Positions 5,887 to 12,285 of a DNA stretch of 12,285 bases are shown here, one piece after another. The stretch is from an uncultured Gammaproteobacteria bacterium (lineage in GTDB: Bacteria > Pseudomonadota > Gammaproteobacteria > CAIUAS01). A program made the translations under genes and the position numbers. The notes under the pieces are model-generated. The model had not been told where the DNA came from. It did not search any database and was given only the letters and a program-made list of their open reading frames with translations. The stretch's first letter is position 1; each line of letters opens with the position of its first letter. Where the stretch lies: the NCBI GenBank assembly GCA_903897205.1, contig CAIUAS010000173.1, positions 1 through 12,285 on the forward strand. Direction: 5' to 3'.

Positions 5887-6953
5887 TCATAAAAAAATCC
5901 TGGAAATCTTTTTTATATGCTATTTTTTTTATTTTATTTATTTTTATTCTAATCACTATAATACATAAAGCCAACTTAAATAATCCTAATGATAGTGATA
6001 TCAGCGCATTGGTGAAAACTCAACAGATTCAACAAAAATCTATTATCCAAACTATTCCTGTTTATGGCACTGTCAATCAAAATAATAGCACACTTGAAAC
6101 CATGAGTTTTCCGTATGGGGTTCAAATCACACAGATATTCATCAACGCTGGTGATGCTGTTGCAAAAGGAAAGCTATTGCTTCTTGTCGCCACCGATCCT
6201 GCCGTCGGTTTGAGTTATCAACAAGCAAAAGCAGAACTCCAATCTACCCACGCAGAATATAAACGACTCAAGCGTTTATTGGGACTAGAGTTAGCCACCA
6301 AATCTCAAGTAGAATCAGCGTATATAGCGCATCTCAATGCAAAAGCAAATTTTGATATTCAACAAAAACAAGGGAATGGATTACCTAAACAAGCTATGTT
6401 GGCGCCATATAATGCAGTCATTACTGACCTATTTGTAAAACCTGGCGACCGCATTTCAGCAGGCACGCCTGTTTTGCAATTGGCTGATCGTCATAATTTA
6501 GTCGCTAATATGGGTGTAGAGCCCACAAAAATCAGTTTATTAAAACCTAAAATGCAAGTGCAGCTTGTTTCTGTATTAGACAAAAATCAAACCATCATGG
6601 GTACCATTAAATCAATTGGCGCCATGATTGATCCCAAAACACGATTAGTCGATATTATTGTCCAATTAGATAAAAATTCAGCAACAACACTTTTGCCTGG
6701 CACACCTGTACAAGGCAATATTTTGGCAGATCAACATCACTGCCTGGCTGTACCTAAGTCAGCTATTCTGAGTGATGATCAGGATGCTTATATTTATCAG
6801 GTTATTCATAACCACGCATATCGTATCAATATCACTACTGGAGATAATCAAAATAATTGGGTTTGTATCACAGGAAAATTTGATTCCAAACAAAAAGTAG
6901 TCATATCAGGCAATTATGAACTCACTGACGGGATGGCCGTACGTGAAAAATAA
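5883..6953 (+). CDS. RND periplasmic adaptor subunit (membrane fusion protein)
   Basis: This protein links the inner-membrane permease to the outer-membrane channel. An N-terminal hydrophobic segment (about 10-28) without a lipobox anchors it in the inner membrane. A first biotinyl-lipoyl half (about 78-103, including INAGDAVAKGKLLLLV) is followed by a short helical hairpin (about 113-155). The second lipoyl half (about 170-200) has APYNAVITDLFVKPGDRISAG. Then come a beta-barrel (about 207-280, with GTIKSIGAMIDPKTRLV and LLPGTPVQGNI) and a membrane-proximal domain to residue 356. This order is standard for the family. The ATG overlaps the preceding stop by 4 bases and AAAAGGA lies about 8 bases upstream. 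There is no His-rich metal-binding N-terminus, so metal export is not signalled here. Confidence 0.93.
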   Translation: MIIKKSWKSFLYAIFFILFIFILITIIHKANLNNPNDSDISALVKTQQIQQKSIIQTIPVYGTVNQNNSTLETMSFPYGVQITQIFINAGDAVAKGKLLLLVATDPAVGLSYQQAKAELQSTHAEYKRLKRLLGLELATKSQVESAYIAHLNAKANFDIQQKQGNGLPKQAMLAPYNAVITDLFVKPGDRISAGTPVLQLADRHNLVANMGVEPTKISLLKPKMQVQLVSVLDKNQTIMGTIKSIGAMIDPKTRLVDIIVQLDKNSATTLLPGTPVQGNILADQHHCLAVPKSAILSDDQDAYIYQVIHNHAYRINITTGDNQNNWVCITGKFDSKQKVVISGNYELTDGMAVREK

Positions 6954-9900
6954 TACAGCATCAACTAACTGGATTTATAAACATAGGCGCTCGATATTAT
7001 TTTTATTATTATCTCTTGCCATCGCAGGCATAATGGCAACATTTCAATTATCGGTTTCTTTATTTCCGAATGTTGAATTTCCCCGTGTTCTGATCAATCT
7101 TGATGCAGGAGAAATGACAGCTAATCAAATGGCGCTCCAAGTGACAACGCCTGTAGAACAAGCCGTACGACGAGTCCCTGGTGTGAGGGATGTCCGCTCT
7201 ACCACAAGCCGTGGTTCAGCTGATATCTCGATTAATTTTGATTGGGGCACCAATACCACATTGGCTGCACTTCAAGTTAATTCTGCCATCAGCAAACTTT
7301 TACCCATCCTGCCGAGCGGCATTTCATTGCAAGCCCGCGCAATGGATCCCACTGAATTTCCGATTTTATCTTATAGCCTGACATCGAACACACAATCCCT
7401 GACGCAGCTAAGAGATCTTGCTGCTGAGCAAATTTTGCCTTTATTATCTGGCGTCAACGGTGTCGCAAGAATAGGTATTGTGGGCGGTGAAAAAGCTGAA
7501 TATCGTGTACTGATTAATCCATTGCGTCTCCAGGCGTATCATATCACTCTAAACGATGTCGTCAGTGCTTTGAATTCAGCCAATACTGTGACAGCGATTG
7601 GCAAACTCGAAGAGCATTATCAGTTATATTTAGTCGTTGCAAATAATCAATTACACAATCTCAAGCAAATTCAGCAAACTATTATTAAAACAGATTCTCG
7701 AGGATTAATACGATTATCTGATATTGCAACAGTAACATTGGGCACTGTACCGCAATGGATTAAAGTCACTGCAGATGGACACAATGCTGTGCTGATTAAT
7801 ATCTATCAACAACCTGGCAGTAACAGCGTGGCGTTGGCAAATGCTGTCAAAAACAAGTTAAAAACTTTTTCATCTTCAATTCCGCCAGGAATTAAAATAG
7901 CCAATTGGTATGATCAAAGTCAGTTAGTGATTGAATCTGCCAGCAGTGTGCGTGATGCGATTCTGATTGGCGTCCTGCTTGCAGCGTTAGTATTATTTTT
8001 GTTTTTACGTCATATCAAAATTACACTGATCGGCATTATTGTCGTGCCTGCCGTGTTAGCCAGCACTGTCATATTGCTTTATGCACTGAATATGAGTTTT
8101 AACATTATGACATTGGGCGGGATGGCTGCAGCTGTAGGATTAATTATTGATGATGCCATTGTCATGTTAGAGCATATTATTCATCGTCTGCATTCAGCGA
8201 ACAAGGCGAATGATATAGAAAAATCCGTATTAACAGCAGCTTCTGAATTTTTTAAACCGCTTATTGGATCATCTGCGGCAACGCTGGTTATTTTTATTCC
8301 ATTGGCATTCCTGACTGGCGTGACAGGCGCTTTCTTTAAAGCGCTATCCATCACAATGGCATCTAGTTTATTTATTTCATTCTTGATGACCTGGCTTGCA
8401 GTGCCGCTGCTTGCAGAGCATCTGCTAACTGAAAAAGATTATCAAGAAAAAGAAGTCGGTAAAATTATGTTCAAAATACAACAGCGCTATCAGCAAATCA
8501 TGCTGCGTTTTCTTCAGCGTCCTGTGCGTTCAGCGATAATGATTACGCTGCCACTTTTACTGGTTGGTTTACTCGCCTATAAGCACGTGGGCTCTGGCTT
8601 TATGCCCTCAATGGACGAAGGCGGTTTTATTTTAGATTATAACGCAGCACCAGGAACGTCACTGACAGAAACCAATCGCCTGTTAGAGCAAGTTGAAAAA
8701 ATCATTAAAGCTAATCCGAATGTACAAACGTATTCACGCCGAACAGGCACACAATTGGGTGGCGGCGTTACCGAAGCCAATGAAGGCGATTTTTTCGTAA
8801 GGCTCAAACCTTTTCCCCGACAGCCTATAGACAAAGTCATGGATGATATTCGCAGCCAGATCACCCAAAAAATCCCAGGATTAAATATTGATTTGGCGCA
8901 ATTAATGGAAGATTTGATTGGAGATTTGACTGCAGTTCCTCAGCCTGTTGAAATCAAAATATTTTCAACAGACTCAACTCAATTGCCACGACTGGCAAAT
9001 AAAGTTGCAGTAGCACTCGATAAAGTTCCTGGTATTGTTGATATCAATAACGGCATCAATCCTGCAGGAAGCGCTTTGAATATAGACATTGATCCTGTCA
9101 AAGCTGCCGCAGAAGGCATGACGCCAGATCAGATTACGCAAATATTAAATACTTATTTATCAGGTACCGTGGCTACTCAATTAACCACAGAAATCAAAAG
9201 CGTGGGTGTACGCGTGATGCTGCCGCAGGATGCTTATAACAGCGAAGAAAAATTAAAAGGCTTATTGTTAACAGCGCCTGATGGTCATATATTCCCTCTA
9301 CAACGCGTCGCTGTGATTAAAATAATTAATGGGCAGCCACAAATTAACCATGAAAACTTAAGGCCCATGGTTGCTGTAACAGCGCGCATCAGCGGCCATG
9401 ATTTAGGGTCTGTTATGCGCGATGTTAAACACATGATGTCGACATCGAATCTGTTGCCCCAAGGTGATTATTATGAATTAGGGGGGTTGTATCAGCAGCA
9501 GCAAATAGCTTTCCACGGTTTGCTCATGGTCATCATAACTGCATTTGCTTTAGTCTTTTTATTGTTATTATTTCTCTATGAAAATTTTCGTATAGCACTA
9601 GCCATTATTATTATTCCATTACTTTCTATGTGTGGCGTATTTTTAGGGCTTTTCTTGACTGGCACAGAGTTGAATATTTCCTCCATGATGGGCATGACCA
9701 TGGTTATAGGAATTGTCACTGAAGTGGCTATATTTTATTTTTCTGAATACCAGGATCTAACTGAAATTCGTGATTCTTTTACAGCATTGATCGAAGCTGG
9801 CCAAAATAGAATGCGGCCTATCATGATGACAACGTTGGCGGCAATTTTAACATTATTACCGTTGGCTTTAGCGATTGGCACGGGCTCAGAAATGCAACAG

Positions 9901-10056
9901 CCCCTTGCCATTGCTATTATTTCAGGATTGATCATGCAGGCGCCTCTAACGCTTTTGGTCATGCCACTGTTTTTTCATGTTATCAATAAACCTGATTCGA
10001 GCGAGGGAACTAAATCAAGGGCAGATATGAGTTTTTTGCAACAGATGAAAAAATAG
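6916..10056 (+). CDS. RND efflux permease, inner-membrane proton/substrate antiporter
   Basis: This is the energy-transducing pump of the tripartite system, 1046 residues, full length for the family. TM1 (about 27-44) is followed by VSLFPNVEFPRVLINLDAGEM and the porter segment TTPVEQAVRRVPGVRDVRSTTSRG, typical of RND pumps. After a first porter region come TM2-6, with LGGMAAAVGLIIDDAIVMLEH in TM4 carrying the proton-relay pair Asp412-Asp413. The second half repeats this plan: GSGFMPSMDEGGFI, a second porter domain, and TM8-12. TM10 reads GIVTEVAIFYFSEY, with Glu where AcrB has Lys940. Its 5' end overlaps the adaptor gene by 38 bases. A GTG at 6943, preceded by GGGATGG, would cut the overlap to 11 bases and is a serious alternative start; both fit the short cytoplasmic lead to TM1. 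The substrate is not predictable. Confidence 0.93.
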   Translation: MNSLTGWPYVKNNTASTNWIYKHRRSILFLLLSLAIAGIMATFQLSVSLFPNVEFPRVLINLDAGEMTANQMALQVTTPVEQAVRRVPGVRDVRSTTSRGSADISINFDWGTNTTLAALQVNSAISKLLPILPSGISLQARAMDPTEFPILSYSLTSNTQSLTQLRDLAAEQILPLLSGVNGVARIGIVGGEKAEYRVLINPLRLQAYHITLNDVVSALNSANTVTAIGKLEEHYQLYLVVANNQLHNLKQIQQTIIKTDSRGLIRLSDIATVTLGTVPQWIKVTADGHNAVLINIYQQPGSNSVALANAVKNKLKTFSSSIPPGIKIANWYDQSQLVIESASSVRDAILIGVLLAALVLFLFLRHIKITLIGIIVVPAVLASTVILLYALNMSFNIMTLGGMAAAVGLIIDDAIVMLEHIIHRLHSANKANDIEKSVLTAASEFFKPLIGSSAATLVIFIPLAFLTGVTGAFFKALSITMASSLFISFLMTWLAVPLLAEHLLTEKDYQEKEVGKIMFKIQQRYQQIMLRFLQRPVRSAIMITLPLLLVGLLAYKHVGSGFMPSMDEGGFILDYNAAPGTSLTETNRLLEQVEKIIKANPNVQTYSRRTGTQLGGGVTEANEGDFFVRLKPFPRQPIDKVMDDIRSQITQKIPGLNIDLAQLMEDLIGDLTAVPQPVEIKIFSTDSTQLPRLANKVAVALDKVPGIVDINNGINPAGSALNIDIDPVKAAAEGMTPDQITQILNTYLSGTVATQLTTEIKSVGVRVMLPQDAYNSEEKLKGLLLTAPDGHIFPLQRVAVIKIINGQPQINHENLRPMVAVTARISGHDLGSVMRDVKHMMSTSNLLPQGDYYELGGLYQQQQIAFHGLLMVIITAFALVFLLLLFLYENFRIALAIIIIPLLSMCGVFLGLFLTGTELNISSMMGMTMVIGIVTEVAIFYFSEYQDLTEIRDSFTALIEAGQNRMRPIMMTTLAAILTLLPLALAIGTGSEMQQPLAIAIISGLIMQAPLTLLVMPLFFHVINKPDSSEGTKSRADMSFLQQMKK

Positions 10057-10276
10057 ATATTAATGCCTGGTTAAGCGAAATGCTGGTAACTAAGGGTGAT
10101 TTTAAATCTAGCTAATTTATGACCAGGCCGTTTGGAGGGGCTGTGCAAAACTCCCCAACAAAGGGTAATCCCCAAGCTTTTACGGATAATTCCCAATATA
10201 ACCTCTTGCTTAAATTTGCTAAATTAGCTCATGCCAAATAAAACATCGCTAATGATGACAAAGAGAGGTTTATTTT
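10057..10276. other. Spacer after the efflux operon
   Basis: This non-coding stretch of 220 bases holds GCCTGGT (10065-10071) and its complement ACCAGGC (10122-10128), 50 bases apart, and a C-rich repeat array at 10131-10196. There is no convincing intrinsic terminator after the permease and no strong promoter before the next gene. Confidence 0.5.
10131..10196. repeat. TCCCCAA repeat array, possible insertion-sequence end
   Basis: TCCCCAA occurs at 10152-10158 and 10169-10175, with TTCCCAA at 10190-10196. They are spaced 17 and 21 bases apart and follow GGGGCTGTGCAAAACTCCCC. Spaced short repeats next to a TGTGCAAAACTCCCC-like start remind me of IS21-family termini (from memory). No transposase is adjacent, so this would be a solo, decayed end. 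Confidence 0.3.
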
Positions 10277-10513
10277 ATGTTAGGTGATAAATTAGATATT
10301 TACGAACATACCGCCACCGATCTATTTCAATTAGCAAACCAGCTTGAAGAAGCAAAAACCTGGTTTTCTCGCACAGGTCAACGCAACACTGATTTAATAT
10401 GTCAGCAGGCGATCGCCTTTATTTATACCATCATTATTTTGCTTGAAAGAAATCCGAATGCTCCTGAAAAAAAACAACAAAACACGGTTGCTTTAGCTAC
10501 CTTAACTATATAG
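10277..10513 (+). CDS. Small hypothetical protein (78 aa)
   Basis: A short protein with a good ribosome site (AGAGAGG, about 8 bases before the ATG). The sequence is mostly helical: LDIYEHTATDLFQLANQLEE, then WFSRTGQRNTDLICQQAIAF and a hydrophobic IYTIIILLERNP, ending in a polar tail. The hydrophobic stretch (about 47-57) is too short for a sure transmembrane helix and more likely packs as an amphipathic helix. There is no signal peptide. I do not recognise a family. It stands alone between the efflux operon spacer and the pilin gene in the same direction, with 98 bases to the pilin start that contain a separate promoter-like element. Confidence 0.65.
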   Translation: MLGDKLDIYEHTATDLFQLANQLEEAKTWFSRTGQRNTDLICQQAIAFIYTIIILLERNPNAPEKKQQNTVALATLTI

Positions 10514-10549
10514 TAAAAGTGTCAATGGCGTTTCTTTTTTCAGAAGAAG

Positions 10550-10558
10550 TGCTATAAA
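10550..10558 (+). promoter_or_regulatory. Extended -10 promoter element for the pilin gene
   Basis: TGCTATAAA forms an extended -10 motif (TG at 10550-10551, TATAAA at 10553-10558). There is no good -35 at the expected distance, as is usual for extended -10 promoters. Transcription would start near 10565, about 47 bases before the pilin ATG. No sigma54 pattern (GG-N10-GC), common for pilA genes, is visible. Confidence 0.4.
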
Positions 10559-10611
10559 GTAATAGCGTAGACTCTAAAAATAAATATTATTATTAAATAA
10601 CGGAGTAACCT

Positions 10612-11067
10612 ATGCTTGAAATTGCTGCACCAAAACCCTTAGAAACCGGATTCACCCTCATTGAACTCATGATTGTTGTTGCCATCGTGGGCATTTTAGC
10701 TGCCGTCGCCATTCCCAGCTATCTAAACTACAGCCATAAAGCCAAATTTTTAGAAGTGGTTCAAGCCACCGCTCCCTTTAAGATTGCCGTTGAAATTTGC
10801 GCACAACAACAAGGAGGCCTTAGCAATTGTAGTGCCCCTGGGAGTAATGGCATACCCAATGCCTTTGCAGCGGTTGATGGAACTACAGGATATGTCGCGT
10901 CTGTATCGGTTGGCACTAATGGCGCTATTATTGCTCACTCGCAACAAATAACGGTGGGAAGTACGCATGACTTTACGTATATATTAACCCCTACTTATCA
11001 GCCTAACGGTCAAGTAACCTGGAAAAAAGATGCAACTAGCACCTGTGAAAGCAAAGCGCTTTGCTAA
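10612..11067 (+). CDS. Type IV pilin (PilA/PilE-like major or minor prepilin)
   Basis: This is the structural subunit of a type IV pilus, exported through the inner membrane and cleaved by prepilin peptidase. The processing site is Gly13-Phe14 (ETG, then FTLIELMIVVAIVGILAAVA) with the essential Glu at mature position 5 and the conserved hydrophobic alpha1 helix. After cleavage 138 residues remain, a normal size. Cys63 and Cys73 flank QQQGGLSN, and the following SAPGSNGIPNA is common in PilA-type pilins. Cys145 and Cys151 at the extreme C-terminus would close the D-region disulfide loop. The leader is long (13 residues) and contains two Glu and only one Lys, unlike the short basic leaders of classic type IVa pilins. 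GGAG lies about 6 bases before the ATG. No pilus assembly gene is in the window, so it is a stand-alone unit with its own promoter and terminator. Confidence 0.92.
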   Translation: MLEIAAPKPLETGFTLIELMIVVAIVGILAAVAIPSYLNYSHKAKFLEVVQATAPFKIAVEICAQQQGGLSNCSAPGSNGIPNAFAAVDGTTGYVASVSVGTNGAIIAHSQQITVGSTHDFTYILTPTYQPNGQVTWKKDATSTCESKALC

Positions 11068-11081
11068 GTGAGTATCACACC

Positions 11082-11115
11082 AAAATCCCCTGTTTTTACA
11101 GGGGATTTTTATTTT
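11082..11115 (+). terminator. Rho-independent terminator of the pilin gene
   Basis: A 12-bp perfect stem (arms 11082-11093 and 11098-11109) with a TTTT loop starts 14 bases after the pilin stop and runs into a T-rich tract. The core is TCCCCTGT / ACAGGGGA. In the other direction the arm ends in AAAA/TTTT pairs, so it may also work, less efficiently, for the convergent gene, whose stop codon (11096-11098) is inside the loop. Confidence 0.9.
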
Positions 11116-11677
11116 TTACCCGTTCAATCGCCGCCTGAATATACGCTCTTTTTGCACTTAGCGCTTTATCATTAATTTGTTCGATGGCGACCGCCGCTTT
11201 TAGCTTCTGCAACCTTGTTTGTTTGGCATTAAACCGTTGGCGCGCTTTTGCAGGCTGATAGGATGGATTAGCTAGCTCCAGCATATCAATACAATCGACA
11301 GGACATGGACTTACGCACAAACCACAACCCGTACATTCACTGCTAAGTACCACATGGAGTTGTTTTGCTGCACCGACAATCGCGTCTACCGGACAAGCTT
11401 GTATACACTTTGTGCAGCCAATGCACTCATCCGTTCTGACTAAAGCTTGTAAAGGAGGCTTTGCCTGGCTAGCAATAACCGCTTTTTCTGGCTCCGAAAG
11501 TAGTTTATTCATCAGGCTAGCCAGCGCGGATAACGTATTAACGCCGCCTGGCGGGCAACGGTTTATCGCTTCTCCTTGCACGATGGCTTTTGCATAAGGC
11601 ATACAACCACCATAGCTACATTGGCCACATTGCGTTTGCGGAAGCAAAGCGTCTATTTGTTCGGCCGTTACACGCAT
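11096..11677 (-). CDS. rsxB: Soluble RnfB/RsxB-like polyferredoxin
   Basis: This is an electron-transfer protein with three predicted [4Fe-4S] clusters. The N-terminal RnfB-type cluster domain has Cys17, Cys20, Cys25 and Cys41 (QCGQCSYGGCMPYAKAI, then NRCPPGG). Two classical ferredoxin motifs follow: CIGCTKCIQACP (Cys85, 88, 91, 95) and CTGCGLCVSPCP (Cys115, 118, 121, 125). In E. coli RsxB about 35 residues with a membrane helix precede this domain; here the protein starts directly at it, so it should be soluble. After residue 135 there is a Lys/Arg- and Ala-rich helical extension instead of the usual short tail. No rnfA, C, D, G or E gene is nearby, so a role in a complete Rnf/Rsx complex is unproven. 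The ATG overlaps the metG stop by one base (TAATG) without a clear ribosome site, implying translational coupling. The last three codons lie in the pilin terminator stem. Confidence 0.9.
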   Translation of the reverse strand: MRVTAEQIDALLPQTQCGQCSYGGCMPYAKAIVQGEAINRCPPGGVNTLSALASLMNKLLSEPEKAVIASQAKPPLQALVRTDECIGCTKCIQACPVDAIVGAAKQLHVVLSSECTGCGLCVSPCPVDCIDMLELANPSYQPAKARQRFNAKQTRLQKLKAAVAIEQINDKALSAKRAYIQAAIERVKNKNPL

Positions 11678-12285
11678 TATTTTACACGCATACCTGGTTG
11701 CGCGCCGTCATCGGGATGTAATATCCATAGCTCTTCACCACCTGGGCCGGCGGCTAAGACCATACCTTCGGAAATGCCAAACCGCATTTTACGGGGGGCT
11801 AAATTAGCTACCATTACGGTCAATTTGCCAATTAATTTTTCAGGTTGCGGATAGGCTGCTTTAATGCCTGCAAAAACCTGACGAGTTTGATCGCCTAAAT
11901 CTAAGGTTAATTTTAATAATTTTTCGGCTTCAGGCACCGCTTCTGCATTGATAATCCGCGCAATGCGAAGGTCGATTTTGGCAAAATCATCTATCGTAAT
12001 TTCGGGGCGTAATGGATCTTGGGATAAAGATCCTACTGCTGAACTGGGTGACGTAATTGCTGGAGACATTTCCTGCACGTCACCTTTCGGCGAGCCCGCT
12101 GTTTTATGAATGGTTGGTTTTAACTCTTCGGTTGCAGCTTCTTTCATAGACATAATTTGTGCTTCTTCAATACGTTGTAGTAAGGGGACAAAGGGATTAA
12201 TGGTGTGATTTAATAAATAATCGGTGCGGCTTGCCCATTTTAAGTCAGGGACGTTTAAAAATGCTTCTGCTTTTTTAACCGTGTG
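11677..12285 (-). CDS. metG: Methionyl-tRNA synthetase, C-terminal part (cut by window edge)
   Basis: This enzyme charges tRNA-Met with methionine in the cytoplasm. Only the last 202 codons are inside the window; the frame is open through the right edge, so the ATG at 12153 is internal and not the start. The first visible residues (VKKAEAFLNVPDLKWA, then HTINPFVPLLQRIEEAQI) are the end of the anticodon-binding helical domain. A Pro/Ser-rich linker of about 45 residues follows. The C-terminal OB-fold tRNA-binding domain (Trbp111 type) comes next: ITIDDFAKIDLRIARI, LLKLTLDLGDQTRQVFAGIK, and MVANLAPRKMRFGISEGMVL. These segments closely match E. coli MetG. The stop codon overlaps the rsxB-like start by one base. 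The KMSKS and HIGH motifs are beyond the window. Confidence 0.96.
   Translation of the reverse strand, partial: HTVKKAEAFLNVPDLKWASRTDYLLNHTINPFVPLLQRIEEAQIMSMKEAATEELKPTIHKTAGSPKGDVQEMSPAITSPSSAVGSLSQDPLRPEITIDDFAKIDLRIARIINAEAVPEAEKLLKLTLDLGDQTRQVFAGIKAAYPQPEKLIGKLTVMVANLAPRKMRFGISEGMVLAAGPGGEELWILHPDDGAQPGMRVK

Noticed and set aside
7190..7381. Short open frame inside the RND permease gene, and similar antisense frames at 8637-8864 and 9735-9962
   Set aside because: They lie entirely within a clearly coding, full-length permease and show no own ribosome site or protein-like features.
10514..10611. Sigma54 promoter for the pilin gene
   Set aside because: The GG-N10-GC spacing is not met; the extended -10 element is a better candidate.
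10750..10968. Minus-strand open frame inside the pilin gene
   Set aside because: It lies fully antisense to a well-supported pilin and has no recognisable motif.
11412..11854. Plus-strand open frames opposite the rsxB-like and metG genes
   Set aside because: The opposite strand encodes unmistakable ferredoxin and MetRS domains; these frames are antisense shadows.
1..12285. CRISPR arrays, tRNA or rRNA genes, phage structural genes
   Set aside because: No regularly spaced long repeats, no cloverleaf-like gene and no rRNA-like stretch were seen on reading both strands; the only phage-like protein is the single XRE-S24 regulator.

Overview
The window looks like chromosome of an AT-rich gammaproteobacterium, most likely in or near the Legionellales (Coxiella/Rickettsiella/Legionella-like). 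This placement is an inference. It rests on the MetRS C-terminus and RnfB ferredoxin, which closely resemble gammaproteobacterial forms, on the AT-rich codon use, and on the style of the PAS kinase, XRE/S24 regulator and tiny orphan proteins. No taxonomic marker gene is present.

Left block (1-3827): a cytoplasmic double-PAS histidine kinase is followed after 17 bases by a response regulator with an enlarged receiver and a non-DNA-binding C-terminal domain. A divergently controlled XRE-S24 repressor-like gene converges on the regulator and overlaps its 3' end by 44 bases. A 65-residue hypothetical protein is transcribed away from it. The repressor gene carries a palindrome over its own predicted -10 box, which suggests autorepression.

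Middle junk region (3828-4581): it holds a near-perfect 23-bp inverted repeat, a low-confidence minus-strand reading frame, and a decayed relic of a KfrA-type plasmid DNA-binding protein, broken by a stop codon and a frame change. This looks like the remains of accessory DNA.

Efflux block (4582-10056): three overlapping or abutting genes encode a complete tripartite RND pump: outer-membrane lipoprotein channel, periplasmic adaptor and inner-membrane permease. A candidate sigma70-type promoter lies upstream. The permease has an Asp-Asp pair in TM4, as in drug (HAE) pumps, but a Glu in TM10 where HAE pumps have Lys, as in metal (HME) pumps. Its substrate therefore cannot be named. No regulator is encoded beside it. 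The spacer after it contains a C-rich repeat array that may be an insertion-sequence end.

Right block (10277-12285): a 78-residue hypothetical protein and a single type IV pilin with a strong terminator read rightward. Reading leftward are metG (cut by the window edge) and, coupled to it by one overlapping base, a soluble orphan RnfB-like polyferredoxin. The last codons of that gene lie inside the pilin terminator hairpin.

Nothing here amounts to a clearly new multi-gene defence or mobile system. The most unusual items are the response regulator's output domain and receiver insertion, the Arg-for-Lys repressor with its operator, the KfrA relic, and the hybrid RND permease.
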